Assembly (NCBI GenBank): GCA_009869945.1
Contig: WIXG01000628.1
Coordinates: 1 to 31,131 of the forward strand
DNA: 31,131 bases
Source of the DNA: Mesaphorura yosii
Lineage: Eukaryota > Arthropoda > Collembola > Poduromorpha > Tullbergiidae
Reading direction: 5' to 3'
Shown: positions 20,450 to 31,131 of the stretch, in pieces
Layout: the number at the start of each line of letters is the position of its first letter
How positions within the stretch are numbered: the stretch's first letter is position 1
Translations under genes and position numbers: made by a program
Notes under the pieces: model-generated
What the model was told of the DNA's origin: nothing
Databases searched by the model: none
The model's input: the letters and a program-made list of their open reading frames with translations, nothing else

Positions 20450-22693
20450 GCAAATTGTTAATTAACGCTAACGCTCTTAGAATTACGTGAATGCGGGTTA
20501 CCGAATCGGTGATCGCGAAGAGCCGAAGCCGCGCCGGCCAATGAGCTCGTTTCATTGTAGTCGCGGTTCGAAGTACAATGAATAAATGATGAAGAAGGAA
20601 GATTGAAGACTCCGCCATCAAAAGTGAATCTCGTGTATTGTGTTGCGATTGCGAGTTTCTTGAGCCACAGGATATTGTACTCTGTTCACCTATATTGTGG
20701 CCACGTAATGGGATAATGAGCCTTGATGTTGTGTTTCATCATCGTACACTGAACTCGACCAACAGGCAGAGAGAAAAGTATTGTCTGGGGTCTCATCTTC
20801 TCACGGCAGCACAGCAGACTCGTCTCATCGTCTTTCAGGTGCGCATTGTGCTGGCTGCTCATGGTTATATGCATGAGCAAATTAATGCCCATTGTTGGCA
20901 TGATATGCCACAAGAGAATCTCGGCTCTCGCTTCTTTTTGGACTCTGCGCACTAAAATAGAATTCTGGGAGATAAAAGGCGCTTATTTAATCCCCATCAA
21001 TCTTCAAGCCGCAAGATTCGATTCAAACGAGCCCGATGAAAGTAATTCCATGAATTTAGTGACCTGGGCTCAGAAAATCGCATGAAGTCATTAACCAAGT
21101 TTTCTTTTCTCGTACTTCCCCATTTCTCTGCCCTACAAAATGGGTCAAAATGACAGGTCGCATTTGAATTTCGATTTCGACGTCCGCGCTCGCGCCCATT
21201 TTTGCATTTTTTATGAGTCACGCAACACAAAGCAACGCGATGCAATGAATTGCAAAAGAAGATAAGGCGCGTTTGATGTCTGGTCGTAGGTCACGTCTTT
21301 GATGCTTTGATGCCGTGCTTCGAAGAGAAAGCGGGGGAAAATTTCTGCTCCATTTTTACGGGCACTGCCGCTGCTATACCAATAATTATCGGCGTTGAGC
21401 TGCCATCGTAACTCATATTTAATGACGTGAGCGCCACGCTGCACGCATGCATTTTTATTATTTTAGCAGAGCACGATGAGAATTTACCAACAGAACGGCG
21501 AACAGACAAACTTTTGTCTTGCAAAATTCCTAACGCTAGAAACTGAAAATTGAGCGACGCGACGGCGCGGGCGCAGAAATTTCGAAACCCATCAAATCAA
21601 AAACAACAGAACAGAAACAGAGCGCGTGTTCTCAAATCTGATCCAAATAAGTAAATAAGCAAATAAGATCTAAACGGGCCGGCCCTGAGCCGCGCCGTAC
21701 GCGCAGCTGCGATCATGAACTACATAAACAGCAGCAATAAGCGGTCTTGATTCGATTCCATTCGCGTCGCGTCGTTTGGCATTGACAGCTCTTCTTCGAA
21801 ATCGTATTGCACACTTGCACTTGAGCTTCACAATTTCAATTCGGCCTCGGAATGCGAAATGATGAGAAATTTGAGCTGTGTGTTCGTAATTGCTGCCATG
21901 GCACAAACGCATTTACTTTTAATTGGCCAGCCGCAGCCATGTCTGGTGACCTTTGCGCTGCCGAAAATTAGCCAAGCCAAGTCAAGTCAAGCTTATGGTC
22001 AAGTTTGTTGCGGCAATGGCCCATGGCAATAAATTACAATTTAAAGGCACTGTTCACCTTGATTTAATTTTTCCCTGTAAACTTCATACTGCAAAGACGC
22101 AAAGACGCTCGCATTTCTCAATCTCTGAGAAGAACGAGAACTGGCGTCCAAGGTCTTCAATTAAAATACGCGCATCGCGCGACTGTGGGAGCAATTAATT
22201 GGCGTTGTACGAACACGAACGCATAAAGGGTTCGTTCGTTCGCGAAGTTGAGCAAATGTGGCAAGGTAAGATCTTCCTTCCTTTCGTTAATCTACTCTGC
22301 TCTACTCTGCTGCCCTGCGTAACGTGTCAGAGTTGATAGTTGAATAATAACTCGTAGGTCAATGATACAAAAAGTACCGAGTCTCATTGCCGATTGCGTA
22401 ACAGTAAACAGGGCGCATGATTTCATTAGCGGACTGCGCTGTGACATTGATCTCGAATATCTGCATGATAATGAGGCTCACATCAGAGAAGCGATTCGCC
22501 ATGGCCACCTTGGCGTGGTCGTAATTCATGCTGGTTGATTTCTGGACCAGCCAGCCAGTGAGACCTTCAATGAATGAGCATGACTCAACCCATAAAATTA
22601 TTACTGCAGAAGGTATGCCATGCCAAAGTACTCGTACTTGCCATTTGCTCGAATAATTCATGTAAATAATATCCGTTAATACGCGAATACAAA

Positions 22694-22714
22694 TAATGTA
22701 GGTGACCTACATTA
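22694..22714. repeat. 21-bp near-perfect palindrome (10+1+10)
   Basis: TAATGTAGGT at 22694-22703 and ACCTACATTA at 22705-22714 are exact reverse complements around a single G. The symmetric core AGGTGACCT resembles inverted half-sites with one spacer base, but does not fit the AGGTCA nuclear-receptor half-site. Confidence 0.8.
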
Positions 22715-23139
22715 AATAAAATAAGAAGAGGCAACGCCAAGCCAAAGCCAAATCTGCTGTGGAGGGCATGCAGAAAGGACAACTCGCAAATCGCAGAGAT
22801 CAGCCACCAAAGTGTCGCCTTGACACTTCAAACTTCTTTATTACTGCCATGATTCTTCTCCTTTCTCGTCTCTCGTCTCGTTGACGTCTCTTCTTTTAAC
22901 GTTTAACGTCTCTGAGCAGAGCAGAGCGTCGTTACATCATCGGCAGCATCCGTAAAATCTCAACGAAGCTCGATTTGGAGGATGTTTTTAATGCGCGCGC
23001 GCGGTCCAAATTTTTGTAGCTCAAGCCTCGCCTTGCATTTTATGCCGGTACGGCGCCGTAAATTAAGGCACTTTAGCACTTTTCTTTGCATTGCATTGCG
23101 AGCATGCACTTGAATAAGTTGCCTGTTGTTTGTTTACAG

Positions 23140-23224
23140 GTCGGACGTCGGAGCGCAGCTGCAGCGTGCCTGCCGCGAGTGGAATTTATTGAGTCCAAGT
23201 TCGCATACTTGAATTGTGACTAAG
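23140..23224 (+). other. Candidate 85-bp untranslated internal exon
   Basis: A pyrimidine-rich acceptor (TTGTTTGTTTACAG) ends at 23139, and the donor CTAAG|GTAAGC begins at 23225. The island between is clearly more GC-rich than its flanks. All three plus-strand frames contain a stop, so it would be a 5' UTR exon. It is consistent with an upstream first exon ending at 11406 and a coding exon downstream. Chance splice-site pairs do occur in 22 kb, hence the modest confidence. Confidence 0.33.
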
Positions 23225-24080
23225 GTAAGCTGTCGTCATCGCCCTCATCGGCATTGTGCATCAATATCATCGCCGCGCCTGTCGGGTTGTGGTAGCAGGC
23301 AGCAGACAACAGGCAGCAAGCAAATATTTAAATGTGTTATTAATTGCATATTTTGCACCTTCTGCCAAAGTCAAATACGAATCACGGTACGGCAGCGGAA
23401 GGACTCTTCTGATAGTTTGTACTCTCTACGTTGCCACTCAGTCAGCGTTGCCGGACCACGAAAGCGAATAATGTAATCGTAAAATCACGATGATGAGATT
23501 CGCGTACGACTCAACAATGAATGAAGTGGCTGCTCACGCGGCATTCCCCGCGAATGAATCCGAATAGCATCGCATTACTTTGCTTTGCAATAGCCAGGGA
23601 CCTTGCCGCCTGCCTACTTAACTGCTTAACTGCGGCTGTGACCCTCTACTCGAATCATTCAATTCATAATCGCAGAAGCAACTTACACTTACTCAACGCC
23701 TGGCTCATTGTGTCGCCTGTGCTCGTGGGTATTCAATTGTGGAAGGCTACGCTGAACAAAAATTAAAAGAATACACAAATCTATCGAATAAAGTTATGCT
23801 CAGCAGTCATCCGAGTTGAGGCCGATTTGAGACGAAGAAATGGGCAAAGAATGATTAGTGATTAGTTCTCAAGGAGGCTGCCTACAACTTATTTTAATTT
23901 TCCGTACGCGAGTAATTAAAAATGTAGATAACTCCGATCACCACGGCGAGTTGAGCGAAGCAAAGGAGACCTTGCACTCTTCTCGATCTCCTCTCGCAGA
24001 CAACCTTGTTTGGAATTCCTTTCTTTCTTTCATGTTGTGCTTCCTTCTGCTTGCTTTGCTCTGAAAATAGCACGAATTAA

Positions 24081-24096
24081 TCCTACTTAAGTAGGA
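24081..24096. repeat. 16-bp perfect palindrome
   Basis: TCCTACTTAAGTAGGA is self-complementary, and partial pairing extends further (ATTAA on the left, GTAAT on the right). Confidence 0.7.
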
Positions 24097-24344
24097 GTAA
24101 TTTGCATGTATGACCTAATAAACTGAGCCTTGCGCCAGTACCAGCAGCAGCTCGCACTGGACCAGCAGAATCTAAAATTCAATGTCATTCTGTTTTCGTC
24201 TTTCTTGTTTTCGACCTTCACGTACGCGAATTTCTGACTGAAACGAGAATGAAAACTTGGTTGGGCAACCACACGAACGCAGCACGCATCTCAGCGGCAT
24301 GGAAGATATATAACTCATGTCGTCATACAACAATGAAAAACCCC

Positions 24345-24372
24345 CATTCGCCATTCGCCACTCGCCATTCCT
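24345..24372. repeat. 7-bp tandem repeat CATTCGC, four units
   Basis: Two exact units, one with a single change (CACTCGC), then CATTCCT. The same word is scattered singly over much of the right-hand 22 kb. Confidence 0.8.
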
Positions 24373-24420
24373 CTTTATGGCTGAGGCCTTGACGAAGGTT
24401 AACTAACTATTCTCAGTTTG

Positions 24421-24443
24421 TCGTCGTCGTCGTCGTCGTCGTT
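24421..24443. repeat. (TCG)n microsatellite, seven to eight units
   Basis: Uninterrupted TCG triplets, the longest trinucleotide run rich in CpG in the window. Confidence 0.9.
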
Positions 24444-24691
24444 CATGTTCAAGTTGACTTGTAAACGAATCTCAGCTCAGCGCAGCGTAGCTTCGATGTT
24501 CGTCTGAGTCACATTTGAGAAGAGAATTCAAGGCAAACCGTGAACAAGCAAATGTGAATTACGAATGCGAATCTGTTGCTGGTGGTTCGACAGTCAATAA
24601 TTATCCAACGACCTTCACCACGTGCTTATGCTTACGTTTACGCTTTAAACGGCGATTGGGTGCTGCTGCTACTGCTGGTATTAGTTTCATC

Positions 24692-24713
24692 TCACACAGA
24701 GGAATCTGTGTGA
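24692..24713. repeat. Hairpin: 9-bp perfect stem with GGAA loop
   Basis: TCACACAGA, GGAA, TCTGTGTGA. Allowing one bulged C, the outer CAT/ATG also pairs, making a 12-bp stem. It is too short for a microRNA precursor. Confidence 0.7.
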
Positions 24714-25693
24714 ATGCGCCTGCAAATCTGTCTGTGTCAGTCAAATCTGCACTGCTTGCCTGCCTCATTCACTCTCGTTGCCGCTGCCGCCGCCTGATAA
24801 ATTGACTGTGAAGGTCTTTGACTCTCGAGGCCAGTGCAAACTCTCAGCGCAAATACGAGTACGCGTACTATTTAGTTGGTAAATATTATGCATGCATACG
24901 CAGACAAGGCAGGCAGTGTAACACTGCCTAATCAGTGAGATAAATAAATACAAAAGCAAACGCAAACGCTTGCTGTCGACTCTTCGGACTCGCACTGAAA
25001 TCGCGAATAATTATGCGAATATGCGATAAATCCATTAAAATGGGTGGGGATCAGAATGAAGTCGATTAAAGTAGCCCAAATTCGCCAAATTGGGAGCTTG
25101 AGTCCATAAACTTGGTCGGTCAGTCGGGCTTCGAAGGAGAGTGACAATGACACGAGCTGGACTGGACCACAATTCGCCATTCATTGCGCTGAGGTCTCAT
25201 AAATTTATAAATGGTTGTGTATAGCGAGCGTATTAATTAACACTTGGCTTTGGCTTTGGCCCTGAAGCCGAAAAAATCTGGCAAAAACCCGTTGGCTTTG
25301 AATTGTCAAGAACAGACGATGGAAAATTTGGTGGCCATTCGCATTCGCATGGAGAACGTAGTATGAATGGAGGCATGGGCATGGACAAGGAAATCAGCAT
25401 CCATCCAGCAACTCGACGCGCAACGTGTGCGCTGTTGGGAAACGCACGTAGAGTACGAGAATTATAATTACGAGTACGTATGCGTATTATGTGGTTATTG
25501 AATTCAAGGACCCCATACGATTTTGAAATGTTTATAGGCTTTTTGTTGATTCCTCTCAATGTCAGCTTCGTCATCAGCGATCGCTTATTATCATAATCGT
25601 TTTCGCGATGCGTTGCGTCACGTTGTTTTGTGTTACCCGCTCCGAAGCCTATGAGTAGCACAATGGAAGCTGGCGGTTTGCCGTGGTCTTCAG

Positions 25694-25799
25694 TTTTCAC
25701 CTCGGAAACCTTGTAGTGCAGTGCAGAAAAGCACTTGAGTCATCGCATGAATGGCAAATCATTTCCTAATCGTGCTCACGTTATTTGCCTTTGCTCAAG
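25694..25799 (+). CDS. Candidate first coding exon encoding a signal peptide (CDS 25751-25799)
   Basis: After an acceptor-like TGGTCTTCAG ending at 25693, an ATG at 25751 opens MANHFLIVLTLFAFAQ: a short polar start, a nine-to-ten-residue hydrophobic core, and small residues near a cleavage site. A donor CTCAAG|GTAATT follows in phase 1, the phase commonly seen after signal peptides. Without splicing, the frame runs on to a stop at 25948 as a 65-residue protein with four cysteines in the mature part, so a small secreted peptide is the alternative reading. Against both: an out-of-frame ATG four bases upstream (25747) starts a short overlapping frame, and no downstream exon can be identified in the window. 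I do not recognise the protein. Confidence 0.28.
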
Positions 25800-28700
25800 G
25801 TAATTTGCACGCTGCAGCTGCGTGGGCGCCCCAGCCATGCAAGCAAATGTGGGCATTTCGCATTTGCTCCCGTTTTGCACTGCACTTTGACCGATGCATT
25901 TCCTTTGCCGGAGGTGGGTTTAACTGCCAAGCGCCAAACACCGGCTAAATATCGACAGCAATGAACAAAGCAATGCAAAGATGAACTTTCACTCAGTGCG
26001 AATGCGAAAAGCTGTGGCTGTGTGGGTTGGACCTTCCCATTTAAGGCTCAAGCTCACTGTTGCAGTGCCTGTCGCCAGAACTTTTGCTTCTTTTCATCGT
26101 CAGAGAGAGTCAAGTCAAGCACAATGAGCCAGAGCAAGGACTCATTTGTAGCGAATAGCGACGGCGATTATGAATGGGCACGGCCGAGGACGCCGTCTCG
26201 CCTTGCCAGCCACAGACTCAAAAGAAGAAAGCCTTGAGAATTTAAAAAGTGCTTAACATTGGCAATCTGCATTTTGTTGTGCTGCGTTGCTTTGTTGCAC
26301 GGTCAGTCCCAAGCCAAAGGAACGGCAGGCAGCCATGACTCACTCGCGATTTCGCGTAACCTTTAGCCCGAGAATTGTCAATTAAAGCAGATTTATTTGG
26401 TTCGCAATTAAACAAGTAGACGGACAGGAATTTCGCGTTTCAATTTATTGTTGCATATTCGCCCTAATCACGAATAACTACCTGGCCTGGCAGGGAAAGT
26501 GAAAGCATCGTTGAGTGAGGCATTCCACCTTCCACGGCTTCAAAGGACAAAGAATACGGCCGCTCCAGCCAATTATTAATTAACAGGGCCAAGAAACACT
26601 ACCACGGCACTGCAGCCAGGCAGACAGCCGTGCCTTAATTCTTCCCGTCGCGCGTTGAACACGTCGCAAAAATCGCAACGCAAAGCCTCTTCGGCGCTTC
26701 TCAATTAATTTCCGTAAGCCCAAATGCAAATAAATGAAGAGGCCACTGCTTCGGCTCGGTCGCGGCCTATAAACCTTTTGTACACAAAAGGCACGCTCGC
26801 TGCGCCGTGCCTGCCTGCCTGCAACCTTGGAAATTCCCGACCCGACCTCTGTGACGTTTTAAATATTTTTAGCAATTTTCCTTCCGACTCAACTCGTCGC
26901 GTGCAAATGAAGGCAGGAATGATTAAAAGTGCATGCCCATCAAACGTGGCAGGCAGCAGGCTCAGGAAAAGTTCGATCCAATTAAATAAGTTGCACTTGC
27001 AAAAGTTGCCGATCAAACATTTGCATTTTCCGAAACTCGAAGTTTGGCCTATTTAATTCGCTTCCGCGTATATTGTTGCCAGGGTAATTTATATCCTGAA
27101 GGAAAATGTTCGGGCGAATGGAGATGACGTTGTTAAGGCCTCTTTAACACGAATGTGCAACTCTGAAGCGCACATAACAAGTTGCCGTTTATTAATACAT
27201 GCGAAATGCGAATAATTGCCTGGGAAAGCAGAAGGAGAACGCGTGCCGTGCAAATAAGCTTCTGCTGTGCTGCAATTTCCCGTCGTCGTCCTGGCCGCCA
27301 TTGCTCAAACTTTCTCTCTCGAATCCTCTGCATCGGCCTCCACTCGCAAACTTTTCTGCATGCCTTGCACACGTCTCTTCCGGAGAAGAAGGAAAACGAA
27401 AAGGAAAAGGCCTCCCATCAAAGTGGAAAGTTTAAACTGAAATTCATTTACTTTTGATTGCATCGTCAAGCAACTTTTGCTTTCTTCTCTTCTCCGTCCG
27501 TCCTTCCCTCTCATCATCATTCCGAGAAGTTTACAAATTATAATGGAATACACAACACAACCGTTTTGCATTCAATCAAAAGGTAGGCGGTGATTTGCAG
27601 GTGCAGGCTAATTGCCATTTCTCTGTGGGAAACGTCGTCGTCGTTGCACATTTTAATGTGGTTACGTGACATCCTTCCAACTTTTACTCTCTGTTGAGTA
27701 GGATATTAAATGAGTTGAATCCCCAAACATGGCAACTGCATTTCAGTTCCTACTCCTTAAATTAGATTCGCATTCGCCATTCTCCATTCGCCGGTGTAAA
27801 TGACGCATGATTAAGCCGCAGTCGCAGAATTACGAAATCAGCAGCAGAGCCGAGCAGCGAATTCTCAGCGCAGGACAGGCAAACAGAGCACGCTTCAAGG
27901 TGACAGAAGACAGAATTTGCAATTTGCAATCTGTGAGATGAGAAACCGAGGCTTGTCATTGAGTGCACTTGCCAACTTGCCATTGGTGTATCGCGTATTT
28001 GCGAAACTCATCTCGACCTTCGCTCGCACTTTCCATTCTCTCCAGAATCCCTGCGCTCACTTCCTGAACCTTGTTCTCAAGCAGCAGCAGCCGAGAATTT
28101 CAATTAAGGCCGCGAAGAGCGTCAGCGCAGGGGCGCAAAGTATTTCCATATTTTGCAATAATACGAATGCGCGAATATGCGAATATGCGAAATGCCAATA
28201 TGCAAATGGACACTTGAAACGAGCCCTGCGCTGTGCGCGCTTTGCAGCTTCTCACGAAGACTCTGGCCATATTCTCGCCGCGTGGCGTCGCTCTCGCACA
28301 ACAACAACAGTTATTCTGTTACTAGCCATCGCTAAGCTATTCACCATCGAATATTTAAATTGATGTTTATTTTATGTCATGTCGGAAGAACCTTGAAAAC
28401 AAAAAGCACAGCACAGCTTTATTGCCTATTGCTTATTGCCTTGCAACAATCTCATTCAATGCGAATGCTTGTTGCGAATTCTCAGAAGATTTTCTGTGGT
28501 GAGGCAATTGCTCATTGCTGCCAAGCTGCCATGCCATTCAAAGAGACAAGAATGATTTTTGAAAATTCCGTCGCAGTTAATTGCCAGCAGAGTCGTCCAT
28601 TTACTTGCGGACAAGCGCAAACTCACGGCGTACGCGTACGTAAAAGTGAATGTTTGAAGATATCCACAGCACAAAACTTAACTAAGTTGTTTAGTTTTAC

Positions 28701-31116
28701 GACGGCAGGGGAGAGCTCGAATCCTTAAATGGCAATGACAAAGAATGGCAAAGCCAATAAGGTCAAAGCCAATAACTTGTGACTTATAACTCAGCATAAG
28801 AGAGAAGTTGATGAGGATGAAAATGAAGATGAAGATGAAGGATTTTATGCCGTGCCATTTTTACACTGCCTCCCTGAGAGCCGAGCATTGAGCTGGCTCG
28901 TCAATTTCTTTGATTCAACGCAGTCAGCCAATCGCAATCCCAATCAAGCAGCACATCACAAAGTCAATACCGGAATATTAATCGTACCGTATTCTAATTC
29001 CAATGCGTGTTCGCAAATATACGTACACAAACAGAGAAGAATTTCACATTTGCTCAGGCGCCGCTTGTACAAAAAGCAAGAAGGAAACGCATCACCGGAG
29101 CGTGTTTTCTTTGGCTAATCAAACACGACACGGCCACGCCGTGATTAATTAGGGAATTAACACCAAGAGAGGCAGGCAAGCAAGCAGGCGGTTCGCTGTT
29201 TAATTATCTTCCATTTCATCTGCTGCTGCACTCATCGAGGAAATGCAGTGCAGGCCGTGAATAATGTGCCAATTACAGATCTTTTTGCCTTTTAGCAATT
29301 CTGCCTGCCTGCGTGTATTTGTGTGTTTGTGTTTGGTTAGAAACGAGAAACCCAAGCCAAAGTCGCAGTCACATCGTAGGAGCAGAAGTGCGTCGAAGGA
29401 AGGAAGATTAGATTGCTCTGCTTCTGCTTGTGGCTTGAAGGTGCGTGGCTTTGCTTGGCAGAAACAGAAAACATGCTCGCTAGAGACATAAAAGCGAAAC
29501 CAAAGTGTTAAAACTCTTCCTCAGAGGAATACCAACTAATAATAAGCAAAGCAGCCAATGCGAGGCGAAGGAAGGCAAGGCAGGGCACAAGCGACACAAG
29601 AATCAGTACGCAATGCAACGCGAATGCGAGAAAGAAAGGGAAGACAAGATGAGATGAAGAAGAAGTTCAATGACCGTCCGCACTTTACTTTGTATCACAT
29701 TCCGGCGTGAATATGCGAAAAGCTAAAGCAAAGGCAAATGCAAAGTTACCTACATTATTAGCATTTAACATGGCTATAATCTCCTTCAGCCGACCCACCG
29801 CCACCGTGCGATGCTGCATTGCAGTGCAGTTTTAGATTGCTGCGAGCTGTAATTGTTGTGCGATACGTGAAATAACATGCTAATTTACTCACTTACTTAC
29901 TTTACTTTTCCCTTGACAAGCACGCTCAGTCGGAGCCGTAAACTCGCTTGTATAATCAGTAATCAGTCCCAGTTGAAAAATTCACAATTCATATAATGAA
30001 TGCGCATTTGAATCACCCTCGCGACGCGACGCAAAGCTCACTCACGTGTTTTTGCTCCGTATTACATAATATTTGAAACTTGATGCGAGCGCGGGCATTT
30101 TGAAGAGAAGCAACCATGCATTTTTATCCATCCAAATTGACTTAATTTGCAATTCGAGACCTCAAATTTGAGGTTTTTCTTCTTCCTGCTCGAGTCAAGA
30201 GGTCAAACGAGGGATTAGCACAATTCGCGCTCAAAGTGAGCGTACGCCAAGGAAAAGGCAAAAAGCCTCTGCGCAAATTGCAAGTTGCGATTTCACTTTC
30301 CACTAAACCGTGAGAAGTTTACAGTACGTACGCGTGTTTTGCATTTGCTGAGCTAAATTTATGAGCTCTTAGTCTGATTATGGCGTTCCCTTAATTGCAA
30401 TTGATTACGGCTTGCCATTCGCCATTCACCACTCTGCCTTGACAAGTACGTATGATATAACACATAATTTGCGACTTGCAAAAAAATCTTTGACCGGAAA
30501 TGACCCTTTGCTTTGCGTACACAACAAACAAGAAATGCATCATTATCAAAATGCACAATGCACAAAGGAGCTTGGCTTGGTTTGTCTTGGCTTTAATCTT
30601 GTGAATGTGACTGTAATCCAATGCGGTTCAGGTGATCTTTTACATTACAACGTCGTAGCAGTGACAAAGCAGTGTAGCGTGTCGCGAATTTTGCATTTTG
30701 CCTTAAAACAGCCAAGTAGCCAGCCAAAATGCTGATTGCTGCTGCTGATTAGACTGCCGTATACACAAACACATGTACACGCGTAATCTTGTTTTGGTGG
30801 TTTGGTTTTGGTGAGTTGGGACGAGAAGGAAAGTCGTTTTTCTTGGATGCAGTCCAATAATAATACAATATACAATATATAATAATAATTCTGCTGTGCC
30901 ATTATTATGGCAATTTTTCTTTCTACTACTTCGATGCTGTATGCATACTGCTTTTGCCATCCAAAATGCAAAATGCACAATGCGAGATTTACAAGATAAT
31001 CAAATAATGCACAGACATGCACCCGAGATTGGAATTATATAACCATTTTGAATTCAAATCTTGCAAAAAGGAAGCAATCTTCAATTTCCAGCACCGAAAT
31101 TGTACTTTGGAAATTT

Positions 31117-31131
31117 GGGGGGGGGGGGGGG
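31117..31131. repeat. Terminal run of 15 G
   Basis: The window ends in an unbroken G homopolymer. This may be a real tract at which sequencing stopped, or an end artefact of the clone or assembly. Confidence 0.8.

Larger units (their letters stand above)
11407..23139. other. Gene-poor region, possibly a long first intron
   Basis: About 11.7 kb with no recognised protein domain on either strand. It contains scattered CCTG/CAGG clusters (near 11673, 12300, 12945 and 17832), ATTCGC/GCGAAT words, microsatellites, several inverted repeats, and isolated open frames up to 210 codons (17282-17914, plus) that match no family I know. Two short minus-strand exon-like segments lie at 18454-18522 and 22482-22541. 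A donor-like GCAAG|GTAAG also occurs at 22265/22266. No transposase, reverse transcriptase or terminal repeat was seen. Confidence 0.55.
23225..31116. other. Gene-poor region to the right end
   Basis: About 7.9 kb without a recognised coding exon, apart from the signal-peptide-like segment at 25751. It contains (TCG)n, ATTCGC-type tandem words, CCTG/CAGG clusters (near 24757, 26808 and 29302), a hairpin at 24692-24713 and a palindrome at 24081. The longer open frames (25700-25233 minus, 27917-28363 plus, 28360-28728 plus) match nothing I know and do not have splice or start contexts that single them out. Confidence 0.55.

Noticed and set aside
25233..25700. 155-codon minus-strand open frame
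   Set aside because: No recognisable domain or splice context; overlaps the acceptor side of the signal-peptide candidate.
28700..28730. tRNA B-box-like AGCTCGAATCC
   Set aside because: No matching A box, anticodon stem or acceptor stem could be folded around it.
9154..31131. Transposon, retroelement or endogenous virus in the gene-poor region
   Set aside because: No terminal repeats, target duplications, transposase, integrase or polymerase motifs were seen in any frame.

Overview
This is animal nuclear DNA. Three protein-coding genes with short GT-AG introns fill the first 8.9 kb: C2CD5-like on the minus strand (cut off at the left edge), ANAPC15-like on the minus strand, and SDAD1/SDA1-like on the plus strand. 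Most introns are about 60-100 bp. Intron size and composition suggest an invertebrate, possibly a crustacean or other arthropod, but no base in the window proves the taxon. The window starts with AGCTT, as a HindIII-cut clone insert would, and ends in a run of 15 G, so it may be an insert or contig with an unreliable right end.

Layout. 1-4308 (minus): nine exons of C2CD5, a C2-domain membrane-trafficking protein. Its linker is expanded to about 700 residues, nearly all in one 2-kb exon. 4309-5022: spacer with a TATA/Inr-like promoter for C2CD5 and the 3' end of ANAPC15. 5023-5612 (minus): a three-exon gene for a 117-residue APC/C subunit 15. 5613-6228: a divergent promoter region. 6229-8877 (plus): seven exons of SDAD1, a 60S ribosome biogenesis factor of 718 residues, with an AATAAA signal 53 bases after the stop. 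8966-9153: a 60-bp minisatellite of about three units.

9154-31131, about 22 kb, has no protein I can recognise. It is full of degenerate simple sequence (CCTG/CAGG, ATTCGC/GCGAAT and TTGCAT-type words), short microsatellites and several good inverted repeats. It also holds scattered exon-like islands: a CpG-rich block ending in a strong donor at 11406/11407, an 85-bp GC-rich island between a good acceptor and donor at 23140-23224, and an ATG-led signal-peptide-like segment at 25751 followed by a donor. Together these could be the untranslated leader and first coding exon of a plus-strand gene with very long introns that continues past the right edge. Two tiny minus-strand exon-like segments (18454-18522 and 22482-22541) are alternatives or chance. 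All of these need RNA evidence.

The three confident genes share no pathway. C2CD5 acts in vesicle/GLUT4-type trafficking, ANAPC15 in mitotic checkpoint turnover and SDAD1 in ribosome assembly. ANAPC15 and SDAD1 are head to head and may share a housekeeping promoter. No mobile element, CRISPR array, tRNA, rRNA or virus-derived gene was seen.
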